Shown here piece by piece: positions 26,562 through 35,528 of a stretch of DNA of 64,000 bases (its first letter is position 1; every line of letters starts with the position of its first letter). A model generated the notes under the pieces. It was not told the origin of the DNA. It did not search any database and saw nothing but the letters and a program-made list of their open reading frames with translations. The stretch is taken from the NCBI GenBank assembly GCA_951812315.1, contig CATOSA010000032.1, positions 124,001-188,000 on the forward strand, in the 5' to 3' direction. This DNA is from an uncultured Burkholderiales bacterium. Its GTDB lineage: Bacteria; Pseudomonadota; Gammaproteobacteria; Burkholderiales; Eutrophovitaceae. A program made the position numbers and the translations under genes.

Positions 26562-27749
26562 TTACTTCGTCTCGTCAAATAGTTCACGACCGATCAACCA
26601 TCTGCGAATCTCGGATGTTCCCGCACCGATCTCATACAGCTTTGCGTCGCGCCATAGGCGGCCGGTGGGAAATTCGTTGATATAACCGTTGCCTCCAAGC
26701 GCCTGTATTGCTTCGCCAGCCATCCAGGTTGCTTTTTCGGCGGCGTAAAGAATCGCTCCGGCGGCGTCCTTGCGGGTTGTTTCACCGCGGTCGCAAGCGG
26801 CGCCCACCGCGTAGACGTAGGCGCGGCATGCATTCATGGTCGTATACATGTCGGCAATCTTTCCCTGCATGAGCTGGAACTCGCCGATTGGTTGGCCGAA
26901 CTGTACGCGGTCATGCAAATAGGGAACAACCACGTCCATACACGCCTGCATGACACCGATGGGTCCGCCGGAAAGCACAGCGCGCTCGTAGTCCAGCCCG
27001 CTCATCAACACATGCACGCCTTTGTTGACTTGCCCCAGAACATTTTCCTCTGGCACTTCGCAATCATGGAAAACCAGTTCGCACGTGTTGGACCCGCGCA
27101 TACCCAGCTTGTCGAGTTTTTGCGCTGTGGAGAATCCCTTGAAACCCTTTTCCACGAGAAAGGCGGTAATGCCTTTCGGACCAGCATCGCCGTCGGTCTT
27201 CGCATAAATGACGAGTACGTCGGCATCGGGGCCATTGGTAATCCACATCTTGTTGCCGTTCAGGATGTAGCGATCACCTCTTTTTTCAGCGCGCAATTTC
27301 ATGCTGACAACGTCGGAACCCGCATTCGGTTCACTCATCGCAAGTGCGCCGACATGCTCACCGGATATCAGTCTCGGCAAATATTGTTTTTTCTGTTCCG
27401 CCGATCCGTTGCGGCGAATCTGGTTCACACACAGATTGGAATGTGCGCCATAGGACAGGCCAACCGCAGCCGATGCGCGCGAGATTTCTTCGGTCGCGAC
27501 GATATGGGCCAGATAACCCATTGCAGTACCACCGAACTCTTCTTCGACGGTGATTCCCAGGAGGCCGAGCTCGCCTAATTTGCACCACAGGTCGGCCGGG
27601 AATTCGTTCGATTGGTCAATGGCTTCGGCGCGCGGAGCAATCTCATTTGCGGCAAATCCGATGACCGCGTCGCGCAGCATGTCGATATCTTCCCCCAGCC
27701 CGAAGTTGAGGGAAGGTAGTTCTTTCATGAAGGACTCGCCGTGCTTCAT
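26562..27749 (-). CDS. liuA: Isovaleryl-CoA dehydrogenase
   Basis: 395 residues. ACAGGAGGCCTGATCA before the ATG at 27749 supports this start over the Met seven codons later. Acyl-CoA dehydrogenase domains are complete: [60 protein letters not shown], and [20 protein letters not shown], where the Glu in YERAVL is at the position of the catalytic Glu254 of human isovaleryl-CoA dehydrogenase. End: [36 protein letters not shown]. First enzyme of the pathway and first gene after the LiuR-type operator. Confidence 0.95.
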   Translation of the reverse strand: MKHGESFMKELPSLNFGLGEDIDMLRDAVIGFAANEIAPRAEAIDQSNEFPADLWCKLGELGLLGITVEEEFGGTAMGYLAHIVATEEISRASAAVGLSYGAHSNLCVNQIRRNGSAEQKKQYLPRLISGEHVGALAMSEPNAGSDVVSMKLRAEKRGDRYILNGNKMWITNGPDADVLVIYAKTDGDAGPKGITAFLVEKGFKGFSTAQKLDKLGMRGSNTCELVFHDCEVPEENVLGQVNKGVHVLMSGLDYERAVLSGGPIGVMQACMDVVVPYLHDRVQFGQPIGEFQLMQGKIADMYTTMNACRAYVYAVGAACDRGETTRKDAAGAILYAAEKATWMAGEAIQALGGNGYINEFPTGRLWRDAKLYEIGAGTSEIRRWLIGRELFDETK

Positions 27750-27852
27750 TGATCAGGCCTCCTGTTGTCGTGTCTGCCTGGACACTGCGATAGCTGCCGG
27801 GACCTGTGCAGTCCGTCAACAGCGGCTAGTCAGGTCGAATCGGCGACTTTAG

Positions 27853-27874
27853 TTGGCGTTTACGTAAACGTCAA
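27853..27874. promoter_or_regulatory. LiuR-type operator upstream of liuA
   Basis: TTGGCGTTTACGTAAACGTCAA is a near-perfect 22-bp palindrome (one mismatch pair). The same core GTTTACGTAAACGTCAA recurs before liuR and, with one change, before icmF. Location 104-125 bases before the liuA start and directly after liuR fits MerR-family operators. Confidence 0.8.
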
Positions 27875-27909
27875 TTTGATACGTGGTGATCCTGAAAAAT
27901 CTAAAATTT

Positions 27910-28341
27910 TCAATGATGTGCAATCGAATCACTCGTTTCCGAATGATCGTCTGACTGCTTGTCACGCCCATTTCCAAGCAAACGGCGGCACTGCTGCTCA
28001 AAGGTATTGATCTTCGCCAGAACCGCTTCGATGTCTTCACGCTGCTGTTCAAGCGCGTCGCGGCGTTTTTCCAGAACTTCAATGAAGCGCTGAAGTTGGG
28101 CCCGGTCTCCAGCGGTGGCGTCATACATATCAATCAGCTCGCGAATTTCCGAAAGAGACAGACCCAGACGTTTGCCACGCAAGGTGAGCTTGAGCCGTAC
28201 GCGATCACGATTCGCATATATCCGGCTTCTGCCTGCGCGTTGTGGCGACAACAGTCCCTGGTCCTCGTAAAACCGGATCGCCCGGGTCGTTAACCCGAAC
28301 TCCCGCGCCAGATCTGTAATCGTGTAAGTCGTCTCGCTCAT
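27910..28341 (-). CDS. liuR: MerR-family regulator of the liu operon
   Basis: 143 residues from the ATG at 28339-28341; the ORF-track start 25 codons upstream would run through the operator and is rejected. The N-terminal winged helix reads TYTITDLAREFGLTTRAIRF YEDQGLLSPQRAGRSRIYA, followed by LRGKRLGLSLSEIRELIDMY and a coiled-coil dimerisation helix (EKRRDALEQQREDIEAVLAK). The signature MerR residues RAIRFYE..GLL are all present. It most likely senses a branched-chain acyl-CoA intermediate. Transcribed with the liu operon direction, with its own operator upstream. Confidence 0.9.
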   Translation of the reverse strand: MSETTYTITDLAREFGLTTRAIRFYEDQGLLSPQRAGRSRIYANRDRVRLKLTLRGKRLGLSLSEIRELIDMYDATAGDRAQLQRFIEVLEKRRDALEQQREDIEAVLAKINTFEQQCRRLLGNGRDKQSDDHSETSDSIAHH

Positions 28342-28345
28342 CGTC

Positions 28346-28367
28346 GCGCAGTTTACGTAAACGTCAA
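28346..28367. promoter_or_regulatory. LiuR-type operator upstream of liuR
   Basis: GCGCAGTTTACGTAAACGTCAA, sharing the 17-base core with the liuA operator. It starts 4 bases upstream of the liuR ATG and about 75 bases before the divergent MBL hydrolase gene, so it may serve autoregulation and also control the divergent unit. Confidence 0.75.
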
Positions 28368-28440
28368 GTAGAATCCAAACGTTTCGCGCCGCCCACCCCC
28401 CAATGCAACACAACACCTATCATATAAAATACTAATTATT

Positions 28441-29505
28441 ATGAATAAGTCTGCTTCTCAAGAACTGGGCGCCATAACCAGCCCGCTGGTTTATCCGTTC
28501 CCGGATATCCCTGAGCCGGGTACTGTGCGCGAAGTCGCGCCCGGCGTGCTGTGGCTTCGCATGCGCCTGCCGTTCGCTCTGGACCACATCAACCTGTGGT
28601 TATTGCCCGACGGCGATCACTGGACCGCGTTCGACACCGGAATGTCGAACGAGGAAACGCGCGAAAACTGGACGCGCGTGTTGGCCGACAAGGATGTCGC
28701 GGCCAGCCTCAACCGGATCATTGTCACCCACTACCATCCGGACCACATAGGTAACGCCGGATGGCTGACCCGACAGTTCAACATTCCGATGTGGACCAGT
28801 GAGTCGGAGTATCTGTCCGCTCACGCGCACTATGCTGACAGTGCAGGAACGCAATCCCGTGCTGTTGCTGACCTGTTTGCCGAGCACGGTCTGGACGCCG
28901 AGTCTGTTACCGCCATGGCAGCGCGCGGCGACAACTACCGCAAAATCATTTCGGAGCCGCCCGGAAGTTTTGTGCGTCTGCTCGATGGCGATGAAATCAA
29001 GGTTGGCGACAACACCTGGCGCGTCATCACCGGATACGGCCACGCGCCGGAACATTTATCCTTGTATTGCGATGCGCTCGGCGTCCTGATATCGGGTGAC
29101 ATGCTGCTCCCCAGGATCAGCACGAATGTCAGCGTTTGGGCAACCGAGCCTCTTGGAGACCCGCTCAACCTGTTTCTTCGCTCAATTAACCGGTTTGTTG
29201 AATTGCCGGCCGATACCCTGGTGCTGCCCTCTCACGGACTGCCGTTCACAGGAGCGCATGCGCGCGTACAAATGCTTCATGACCACCACGCAGACCGGCT
29301 GGCCGACGTCGAAGCAAAATGCGAATCTCCTGCCTGCGCCGCCGAGTTGCTAAGCATTCTTTTTCGCCGCAAGCTCGACCGTCACCAGGTATTTTTCGCA
29401 ATGGGTGAGGCGATCGCGCATCTGCATTATCTGTGGTATCGCAACCGGCTCGAGTGCATCGATCAGGCAGACGATGGCGTGCGCCGCTTTGTGAAACCTC
29501 GCTGA
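28441..29505 (+). CDS. MBL-fold metallohydrolase
   Basis: 354 residues with the metallo-beta-lactamase zinc motif IIVTHYHPDHIGNAGWLTRQ (HxHxDH), a later metal Asp/His pair (GYGHAPEHLSLYC; GVLISGDMLLP) and the C-terminal SHGLPFTGAHARVQMLHDHH. A C-terminal helical region of about 80 residues follows, as in hydrolases of the YcbL/LACTB2-like or thioesterase type. Divergent from liuR with a shared operator region, so co-regulation with leucine degradation is likely; a CoA-thioester or related hydrolytic role is possible but not shown. One base separates it from mtnA. Confidence 0.82.
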   Translation: MNKSASQELGAITSPLVYPFPDIPEPGTVREVAPGVLWLRMRLPFALDHINLWLLPDGDHWTAFDTGMSNEETRENWTRVLADKDVAASLNRIIVTHYHPDHIGNAGWLTRQFNIPMWTSESEYLSAHAHYADSAGTQSRAVADLFAEHGLDAESVTAMAARGDNYRKIISEPPGSFVRLLDGDEIKVGDNTWRVITGYGHAPEHLSLYCDALGVLISGDMLLPRISTNVSVWATEPLGDPLNLFLRSINRFVELPADTLVLPSHGLPFTGAHARVQMLHDHHADRLADVEAKCESPACAAELLSILFRRKLDRHQVFFAMGEAIAHLHYLWYRNRLECIDQADDGVRRFVKPR

Positions 29506-29506
29506 G

Positions 29507-30589
29507 ATGAAGGTCGCGGACGTCAGCTACCGTAGCGTTTGGCGCGATGGCGACAGTATCGGCATTGTCGATCAGACCCGGCTCCCGCATGAATTCGTCA
29601 CCCGCCGACTGTCCACCGGAGAGGCAGTGGCACACGCGATCACCGCAATGCAGGTACGTGGTGCGCCGCTCATTGGTGCGGTGGCTGCCTACGGACTTGC
29701 ACTTGCACTGAGCAAGGACAGCAGCGATAGCGGGCTTGCCGCAGCATTCGAACTTCTCATCCATGCGCGCCCGACGGCAGTCAATCTACGTTGGTCACTG
29801 ACGCGAATGCTTGAACATGTGCAACCGCTGAGCCCGGAAATGCGTATTGATGCCGCGTGGGGTGAAGCCGAGCGTATTGCCGATGAGGATATTGAACTGA
29901 ATCAGTCGATTGGTCGTCACGGCCTGGAACTGATTCGTGATCTGGCCGGTGACAAGTCCACAGTGAATGTGCTTACTCACTGCAATGCCGGCTGGCTCGC
30001 GACTGTGGATTACGGCACAGCGCTCGCGCCGATATATTTTGCCCACGACGAAGGAATTCCGGTGCATGTCTGGGTCGACGAAACACGGCCCAGAAATCAA
30101 GGGTTGTTGACGGCATGGGAACTGGCCAGCCACGGCGTGCCGCATACACTGGTAACCGACAATGCCGGCGGGCATCTGATGCAACACGGAAAGGTGGACC
30201 TGGTCATCGTTGGCGCGGATCGCGTCAGCGCAGGTGGCGACGTGTGCAACAAGATTGGGACCTACCTGAAGGCTCTTGCCGCGAAAGCCAACGCGGTTCC
30301 GTTTTACGCGGCGGTTCCAAGTCCAACCATAGACTGGACGATCAGTGATCCGCTGACGGAGATCCCGATTGAAGAACGCAGCGCAAATGAAGTGCTGTTC
30401 GTTCGTGGTCTGAACGAGGACAATCGGGCGACACGTGTCGCCATCGCAACCGAGGGCGTAACAGCCGAGAATCCCGCTTTTGACGTAACGCCGGCGGAGC
30501 TGGTCACCGGAATCATCACTGAAGCAGGCGTCGTTGCGGCGACGCGCGAGGGTCTTGCACCGTTGTCCGAGTCCGCCTCCGGCCGGTAA
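29507..30589 (+). CDS. mtnA: S-methyl-5-thioribose-1-phosphate isomerase (MtnA family)
   Basis: 360 residues. Family signature AHAITAMQVRGAPLIGAVAA YGLAL near residue 45-65, LTHCNAGWLATVDYGTALAP with the catalytic Cys, VWVDETRPRNQGLLTAWELA, and VIVGADRVSAGGDVCNKIGT with the catalytic Asp. It isomerises 5-methylthioribose-1-phosphate to the ribulose form (or the 5-deoxyribose analogue). The next gene is a class II aldolase rather than the dehydratase/enolase of the classical methionine salvage, which suggests the DHAP-shunt version. Confidence 0.9.
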   Translation: MKVADVSYRSVWRDGDSIGIVDQTRLPHEFVTRRLSTGEAVAHAITAMQVRGAPLIGAVAAYGLALALSKDSSDSGLAAAFELLIHARPTAVNLRWSLTRMLEHVQPLSPEMRIDAAWGEAERIADEDIELNQSIGRHGLELIRDLAGDKSTVNVLTHCNAGWLATVDYGTALAPIYFAHDEGIPVHVWVDETRPRNQGLLTAWELASHGVPHTLVTDNAGGHLMQHGKVDLVIVGADRVSAGGDVCNKIGTYLKALAAKANAVPFYAAVPSPTIDWTISDPLTEIPIEERSANEVLFVRGLNEDNRATRVAIATEGVTAENPAFDVTPAELVTGIITEAGVVAATREGLAPLSESASGR

Positions 30590-30614
30590 CAACTCCAGCC
30601 ACTCTTCGCATCCG

Positions 30615-31292
30615 ATGACAGAGCTTCAGCTTCGCAAACAGATTATCGCCACCGCACTTGCGATGAATTCGCCCGGCATCAATCGCGGAACATCGGGCAA
30701 TGTCAGCGCGCGCTGGAAATCCGGATGCCTGATCACCCCGTCGGGGCTTCGTTACGAAGACACCAGACCGTCCGACATTGTTTTTGTCGACTCGCGCGGC
30801 AATGCACGTGGCAAACGGCCACCCTCATCCGAGTGGCGCTTCCACCATGATATCTACCGAAGTCGCACCGACACATGTGCCGTCGTTCATACGCATTCCA
30901 GCTTCGCCACATCACTTGCTTGTCTCGGTAAGGACGTGCCTGCATTTCACTACATGGTCGCCGTCACTGGAGGTGACAGTATCCGCTGCGCGCCCTATGC
31001 AACCTTCGGCACGCAGCAATTATCGACAAACGCGCTCAAGGCACTGAACAATCGCAAAGCCTGCCTGCTTGCCAACCACGGTATGATCACGACCGGTAAA
31101 ACCCTCGATGACGCTCTGGCTTTGACCGTAGAAGTCGAGGCACTGTGTGAGCAGTACTGGCGCGCGTTACAGGTAGGCAAGCCAGCCATTCTTTCAGCAA
31201 AGGAGATGCGCACGGTGCTAAAAAAGTTTGCCAGTTACGGTCAATCGTCGACGATTACTGCGAGGAGAAAGAGCAAAACAAAGAGTCGGTGA
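30615..31292 (+). CDS. Class II aldolase/adducin family protein
   Basis: 225 residues from the ATG at 30615; the ORF-track start at 30534 overlaps mtnA and is not favoured. It shows the class II aldolase pattern NRGTSGNVSARWKSGCLITP SGLRYEDTRPSDIVFVD, the Glu base in PSSEWRFHHDIYRSR, zinc ligands in VVHTHSSFATSLACL, and the third His in ACLLANHGMITTGKTLDDAL. Fuculose-1-phosphate aldolase-like enzymes paired with MtnA cleave 5-(methylthio)ribulose-1-phosphate to DHAP and an aldehyde. No kinase or phosphorylase partner is in the window. Confidence 0.85.
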   Translation: MTELQLRKQIIATALAMNSPGINRGTSGNVSARWKSGCLITPSGLRYEDTRPSDIVFVDSRGNARGKRPPSSEWRFHHDIYRSRTDTCAVVHTHSSFATSLACLGKDVPAFHYMVAVTGGDSIRCAPYATFGTQQLSTNALKALNNRKACLLANHGMITTGKTLDDALALTVEVEALCEQYWRALQVGKPAILSAKEMRTVLKKFASYGQSSTITARRKSKTKSR

Positions 31293-31477
31293 GACGAAGT
31301 AAATCGCGGACTGGCTGCAGATAGCCTTTCGCCTTCTCTTACCGTTTTTGATTATTTCTTGAAAGTACCGCTTGCGGCAGACCAGAACGGGCCGTGGCCC
31401 TGCATTCTCCGCGCTGCCGCGGTCTCATTCAAGAAAGCTTGAACTGTCACGAAAATCAGCCTAGCGTTACATCTGCC

Positions 31478-33403
31478 ATGACCAAACAAAACACGACTGA
31501 CGCCAGTTCCACGCCCGCAGGCTCCGGCAACGAAGAAATTGCACGGGTACTTTCCGAGATCGCAATGCGCAGTGATCACATTGTGAAGACACATTTCGCC
31601 GAGCAAGCGAAGAAATTCGGCGATGAGAATCCGGACGAGATTGGCGTCGGCAAGGCGTTCACGAATCTGGCAACGCAGATGATGTCCGATCCGTTCAAGC
31701 TTGCTGCTGCCAGTATGAAAATGTGGCAAAGCCAGTTCGAACTCTGGCAAGCCTCAATGAATAAGTTAGCCGGTAACGAACCGCAGCCGCTAGTGAAACC
31801 CGCCAAAGGTGAGAACCGTTTTCGTCACGAACTCTGGGACAACTGGCTGTTCGACTACATCAAGGACGCATACCTGGTAGCGGCACAGGATGTACAGAAC
31901 ACCGTAGCCGAGGTCGACGGCCTGGACAAACAAACTGCGCGCAAGGTGAAGTTCTTCACCAAACAATATATTGATGCGTTGTCGCCCAGCAATTTCGTTC
32001 TGACCAACCCGCAAGTGCTCAAGGCAACGATCGACTCCGGTGGCAAGAACCTGCTCGACGGACTCAACAATATGTTGCAGGACGTGGATCGCGGCAAAGG
32101 CCAGCTCGCGATCAAAATGACCGACAACAAGGCGTTCAAGATGGGTGAGAACGTCGCCACCACGCCGGGCAAGGTCGTGTTCCAGACCGAGCTCATGCAG
32201 TTGATCCAGTACACGCCGTCGACACCCGACGTGTACAAAACGCCATTGCTGATCGTTCCGCCCTGGATAAACAAGTATTACATTCTCGACCTGCGCAGGA
32301 GTAATTCATTCATCAAATGGGCGGTGGACCAGGGGATCACGGTGTTCGTAATCTCGTGGGTCAATCCGGACGAACGACTGGCAGCAAAGACCTTCGACGA
32401 CTACATGACGGAAGGTCCGCTGGCGGCGCTGGACGCCATTGAGAAAGCGACCGGAGAAAAATCGGCCAACCTGATCGGCTATTGTCTCGGCGGTACGCTG
32501 ACGGCAGCGACGCTCGGCTGGCTTGCCGCAAAGAAGAAATCAAAACGGGTCAAGAGCACAACGTTCTTCACTGCATTGATTGATTTTGAGGAACCAGGGG
32601 AGCTAGGCGTCTTTGTCGACAAGGACGTGCTCGCGAATCTCGAGAAAAGGATGAAAGAACGCGGCTATCTCGAAGGTTCGGAAATGGCGACGACGTTCAA
32701 TCTGCTTCGTGCCAATGATCTGATCTGGTCTTTTGTCGTGAATAACTATCTGCTCGGTAAGGAACCGCTGCCCTTCGATCTGCTCTACTGGAATTCTGAC
32801 GCCACGCGTATGCCGGCGCGCATGCATACCTACTACCTGCGCAACATGTATATCGACAACAAATTGCGCGAACCCTGCGGAATTTCTCTGGCGGACGAAG
32901 CGATTGATTTGTCCAAAGTGGAAACGCCTATCTACTTCATTTCAACCCTTGAAGATCATATCGCGCCATGGAAATCAACCTACGCCGGCGCAAAGCTGTT
33001 CAACGGCCCGGTCAGGTTCGTCCTCGGCGGCTCCGGCCATATTGCCGGCATCGTCAATCCGCCGGCGGGCGAAAAGTCCAAGTACTGGTACTGGACCAAC
33101 CCGGAGATCGTCGACGATGCCGAAGAGTGGCTGAACAGCGCCGAGAAACATCCCGGTTCATGGTGGTCAGACTGGGCAGAATGGATCGGGAAGCACGGCG
33201 GAGACAAAGTGCCGGCACGCAAGCCCGGCGACGGCAAGCTGAAAGTGATCGAGGACGCGCCGGGTAGCGCCGCGAAATTCAGACTGGATGCGCAGGCAGA
33301 CTCGGAACCGCAGATGAAGAAGAGTGCACCGGCGAAGGCGGCGCGAACGGGCAAGAAAGCACTTGACGCGAAGGCAAAATCCGGAAAAATTACAAAAACC
33401 TAG
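31478..33403 (+). CDS. phaC: Class I polyhydroxyalkanoate synthase
   Basis: About 641 residues from the ATG at 31478; the ORF-track start adds 28 unlikely residues. The alpha/beta-hydrolase core carries the lipase-like box with catalytic Cys: ANLIGYCLGGTLTAATLGWL. Before it lie TPLLIVPPWINKYYILDLRR and ITVFVISWVNPD, and the Asp and His are found in STLEDHIAPWKS and LGGSGHIAGIVNPPAGEKSK YWYW. The C-terminal tail is lysine/alanine-rich (AKAARTGKKALDAKAKSGKI). Polymerises 3-hydroxyacyl-CoA into PHB granules. No phaA/phaB follows; the liu-operon thiolase could supply acetoacetyl-CoA. Confidence 0.94.
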   Translation: MTKQNTTDASSTPAGSGNEEIARVLSEIAMRSDHIVKTHFAEQAKKFGDENPDEIGVGKAFTNLATQMMSDPFKLAAASMKMWQSQFELWQASMNKLAGNEPQPLVKPAKGENRFRHELWDNWLFDYIKDAYLVAAQDVQNTVAEVDGLDKQTARKVKFFTKQYIDALSPSNFVLTNPQVLKATIDSGGKNLLDGLNNMLQDVDRGKGQLAIKMTDNKAFKMGENVATTPGKVVFQTELMQLIQYTPSTPDVYKTPLLIVPPWINKYYILDLRRSNSFIKWAVDQGITVFVISWVNPDERLAAKTFDDYMTEGPLAALDAIEKATGEKSANLIGYCLGGTLTAATLGWLAAKKKSKRVKSTTFFTALIDFEEPGELGVFVDKDVLANLEKRMKERGYLEGSEMATTFNLLRANDLIWSFVVNNYLLGKEPLPFDLLYWNSDATRMPARMHTYYLRNMYIDNKLREPCGISLADEAIDLSKVETPIYFISTLEDHIAPWKSTYAGAKLFNGPVRFVLGGSGHIAGIVNPPAGEKSKYWYWTNPEIVDDAEEWLNSAEKHPGSWWSDWAEWIGKHGGDKVPARKPGDGKLKVIEDAPGSAAKFRLDAQADSEPQMKKSAPAKAARTGKKALDAKAKSGKITKT

Positions 33404-33580
33404 GCAAAACCTGGCCGATCCGGTGTCACCCTTGACCAGTTTGCGCTGCGCATCATAAATGCGTCGAACTCGGTCAAACGACCGTTCGAGCACATACCTG
33501 AATTGGAATCGGCAACGAAACCTGCAGCAGAATCAGGCAGCACCAGCACGCATCGGTCAGGGTCTTCAGAGGTATCGGAA

Positions 33581-34205
33581 ATGACCCATGTGGTATCGAT
33601 ATTGGTAGCGGCAATGTTGATGACTGCCGGCACCATAGAGACGATGGCGACCGAAGAAACTCCATACGAGGTGATCGAATCAGCAGGCAAGCTGGAGTTG
33701 CGTCTTTACTCCGCCCACCTTGTCGCCGAAACCATTGTCGATGGAAGCCTGGAAGACGCCGGCAGCAAGGCATTTAACCGCCTGTTTCGCTATATTTCGG
33801 GCGATAACAAGCCGCGAGAAAAAGTCCCGATGACAGCTCCCGTATCGCAACAGTCGAGCGGCGAGAAAATAGCGATGACGGCACCGGTCGGGCAGCAACG
33901 TGTAGATGAATCGTGGGCTGTGAGTTTCACGATGCCGGCTTCGTACACGCTGCAAACCCTTCCTGAACCGGATGACCCGAATATCAGGCTGCGCCAGGTT
34001 CCAGCCAGAACCATGGCAACGATTCGCTACTCCGGGTTCTGGAGCGAGAAAAACTATCTGCGATACAAGGCGGAGCTTGAGTCATGGATTGATCGTAGGG
34101 GTCTGACCACACGACCCAGTCTGGGCCCGGTACAACGCACCCTTTACACCGTGGTTCCTGCGGCGCAACGAAATTCTGATTCCGGTAGATTCAGGAGCCC
34201 TGTGA
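33581..34205 (+). pseudogene. SOUL heme-binding family protein, frameshift near the end
   Basis: Start at the ATG 33581 gives a signal-peptide-like MTHVVSILVAAMLMTAGTIE. Then PYEVIESAGKLELRLYSAHL, REKVPMTAPVSQQSSGEKIA MTAPV and YTLQTLPEPDDPNIRLRQVP follow the SOUL fold. The ORF ends out of frame (34210), but one base over the expected C-terminus is present: PVWARYNAPFTPWFLRRNEI LIPVDSGAL, TGA at 34205. One extra C in ACGACCCAGT (near 34118) explains the slip. SOUL proteins bind heme or porphyrins. A periplasmic copy seems likely. Sequence error or recent mutation cannot be told apart here. Confidence 0.8.
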
Positions 34206-35202
34206 GCTGACCCGGATAATTCGGACAGGTTAATTAAGCACCACATTCGTGGTTTAGTTCAAACTGCACCGGAGATTCGTAGCCCAACGTCTGATGCAAT
34301 CGCCTGCGGTTGTAGAACAACTCGATGTAATCGAAGATTGCCATGCGCGCAGCCTGTCTGGTAGCGAACACACAGTGATGTACCAGCTCGTTCTTCAAGT
34401 TTGAGAAGAAACTCTCAGCCACTGCGTTGTCAAGTGCACTTGTCAAGCCCGAGATCTTTGGTCCATTCACGCTGTTAGGGAATTAGGTTGTTGAATCGTC
34501 TGCCTTTGGCGCCCATGCTCGGTCGCATCTGCACTGCTGCCATGCGTTGACGATAGCGCCGGGACCGGTAGATCGCGCCCTGATCGGTGTGATGAATCAA
34601 TCCTGGCGCTGGGCTTCGTTGGGCAATGGCCATGTCCAGCGCATTCAGGCTCAGTTGCTCATCGGGGCGTTGGCCCATCGCCCAGCCCACCACCTTGCGT
34701 GAGAATAGATCGAGCAGCATCGCCAGGTACAACCAGCCCTGGCGCGTGCGGATGAAAGTCATGTCGCCCACCCAGGCATGATCTGGCCCAGGTGCATCAA
34801 AACATCGCTCGATCAGATCCGGCGCTGGTGCTCGCGTGTGCTCATGCGCAATGATGCTGTACGGGGAGCGACGCTTGCGGCGCGCTTCGATGCCATTGGT
34901 ACGACGCAAGTGCGCCACGCGGTGCTTGCCGCAGGCAATGCCCTGGGCGTTGAGCGCGCGCCAAGTCTTGAGCGTGCCATAGGCGCCCAGGTTGGCCTCA
35001 TGTGTACGTTTGATTTCAACGGGTAGTCTGGCATTGGCTTGTGCACGTGCGCTGGGTCCGCGCTCAGACCAGTGGTAGTAGCCGCTGCGAGACACTCCGA
35101 GTACGCGGCACAGATTAAGCAGGCGGTGGTTCTTGCGCTCGGCACGAATGAAACGGTACTTCACGGCAGCGCCTTCGTGAAGTACGCCGCCGCCTTTTTT
35201 AG
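34206..35202 (-). pseudogene. IS3-family element, orfB part plus orfA tail (left portion of split IS)
   Basis: The minus frames give an IS3 orfB: KYRFIRAERKNHRLLNLCRV LGVSRSGYYHW, DHAWVGDMTFIRTRQGWLYL (first Asp), GLIHHTDQGAIYRSRRYRQR (second Asp), then a break near 34475 and DNAVAESFFSNLKNELVHHC (Glu) ... RRLHQTLGYESPVQFE. An odd 20-odd-residue stretch replaces the few residues expected between the two halves, so orfB is dead. Upstream of orfB, 35160-35202 reads KKAAAYFTKALP stop: the end of orfA. The left IS end is probably TGACCCGGATAATTCGGACA (34208 on). The other part of orfA lies at 40193-40413. Confidence 0.85.
35195..35202. repeat. 8-bp target-site duplication, left
   Basis: TTTTTTAG immediately before the left terminal inverted repeat. 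The identical octamer follows the right inverted repeat at 40193-40200. Eight bases is the usual duplication of the IS1595 family. Confidence 0.88.
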
Positions 35203-35234
35203 GGTAATTATATACTTAATGCCACAAAATATTA
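35203..35234. repeat. Left terminal inverted repeat of the IS1595-type transposon
   Basis: GGTAATTATATACTTAATGC followed by CACAAAATATTA; matches the right end over 32 positions apart from two substitutions and one single-base gap. Confidence 0.88.
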
Positions 35235-35528
35235 GGCAATTCTGGGTATAAATCAATCAGTGATTTCAATGATATTGCCTTTTTTTATCCTGAATCTGCG
35301 CTCTAGTTCTTTTTTAGGTGGTGGATTATTAGGTATCCTATAAGCCTTTTTAGGCTTATAGGTTGCTATTTTTTAACTGTTTTGGCAAATTTTTTGTATG
35401 TGATCATTGTTTAGTTACTCTTGTTGTTAAGGTACAAAACCGCCCAAATAAATTATTTTACATGATATTGGGCGCAAGTTGAGAAGGATGCGTCAGATAC
35501 CTTTTTTCTACCAATATCCCGTGATATA
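35235..35528. other. AT-rich spacer between left end and R-M gene
   Basis: No gene recognised. It holds a strong hairpin at 35337-35362 and otherwise AT-rich sequence. Confidence 0.5.
35337..35362. terminator. Hairpin downstream of the R-M operon
   Basis: CCTATAAGCCT, loop TTTT, AGGCTTATAGG: an 11-bp perfect stem 167 bases beyond the stop of the 913-residue R-M gene on the minus strand. A T-rich run follows on the plus side (TTGCTATTTTTT), so it could stop transcripts entering the transposon from the left. Confidence 0.65.
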
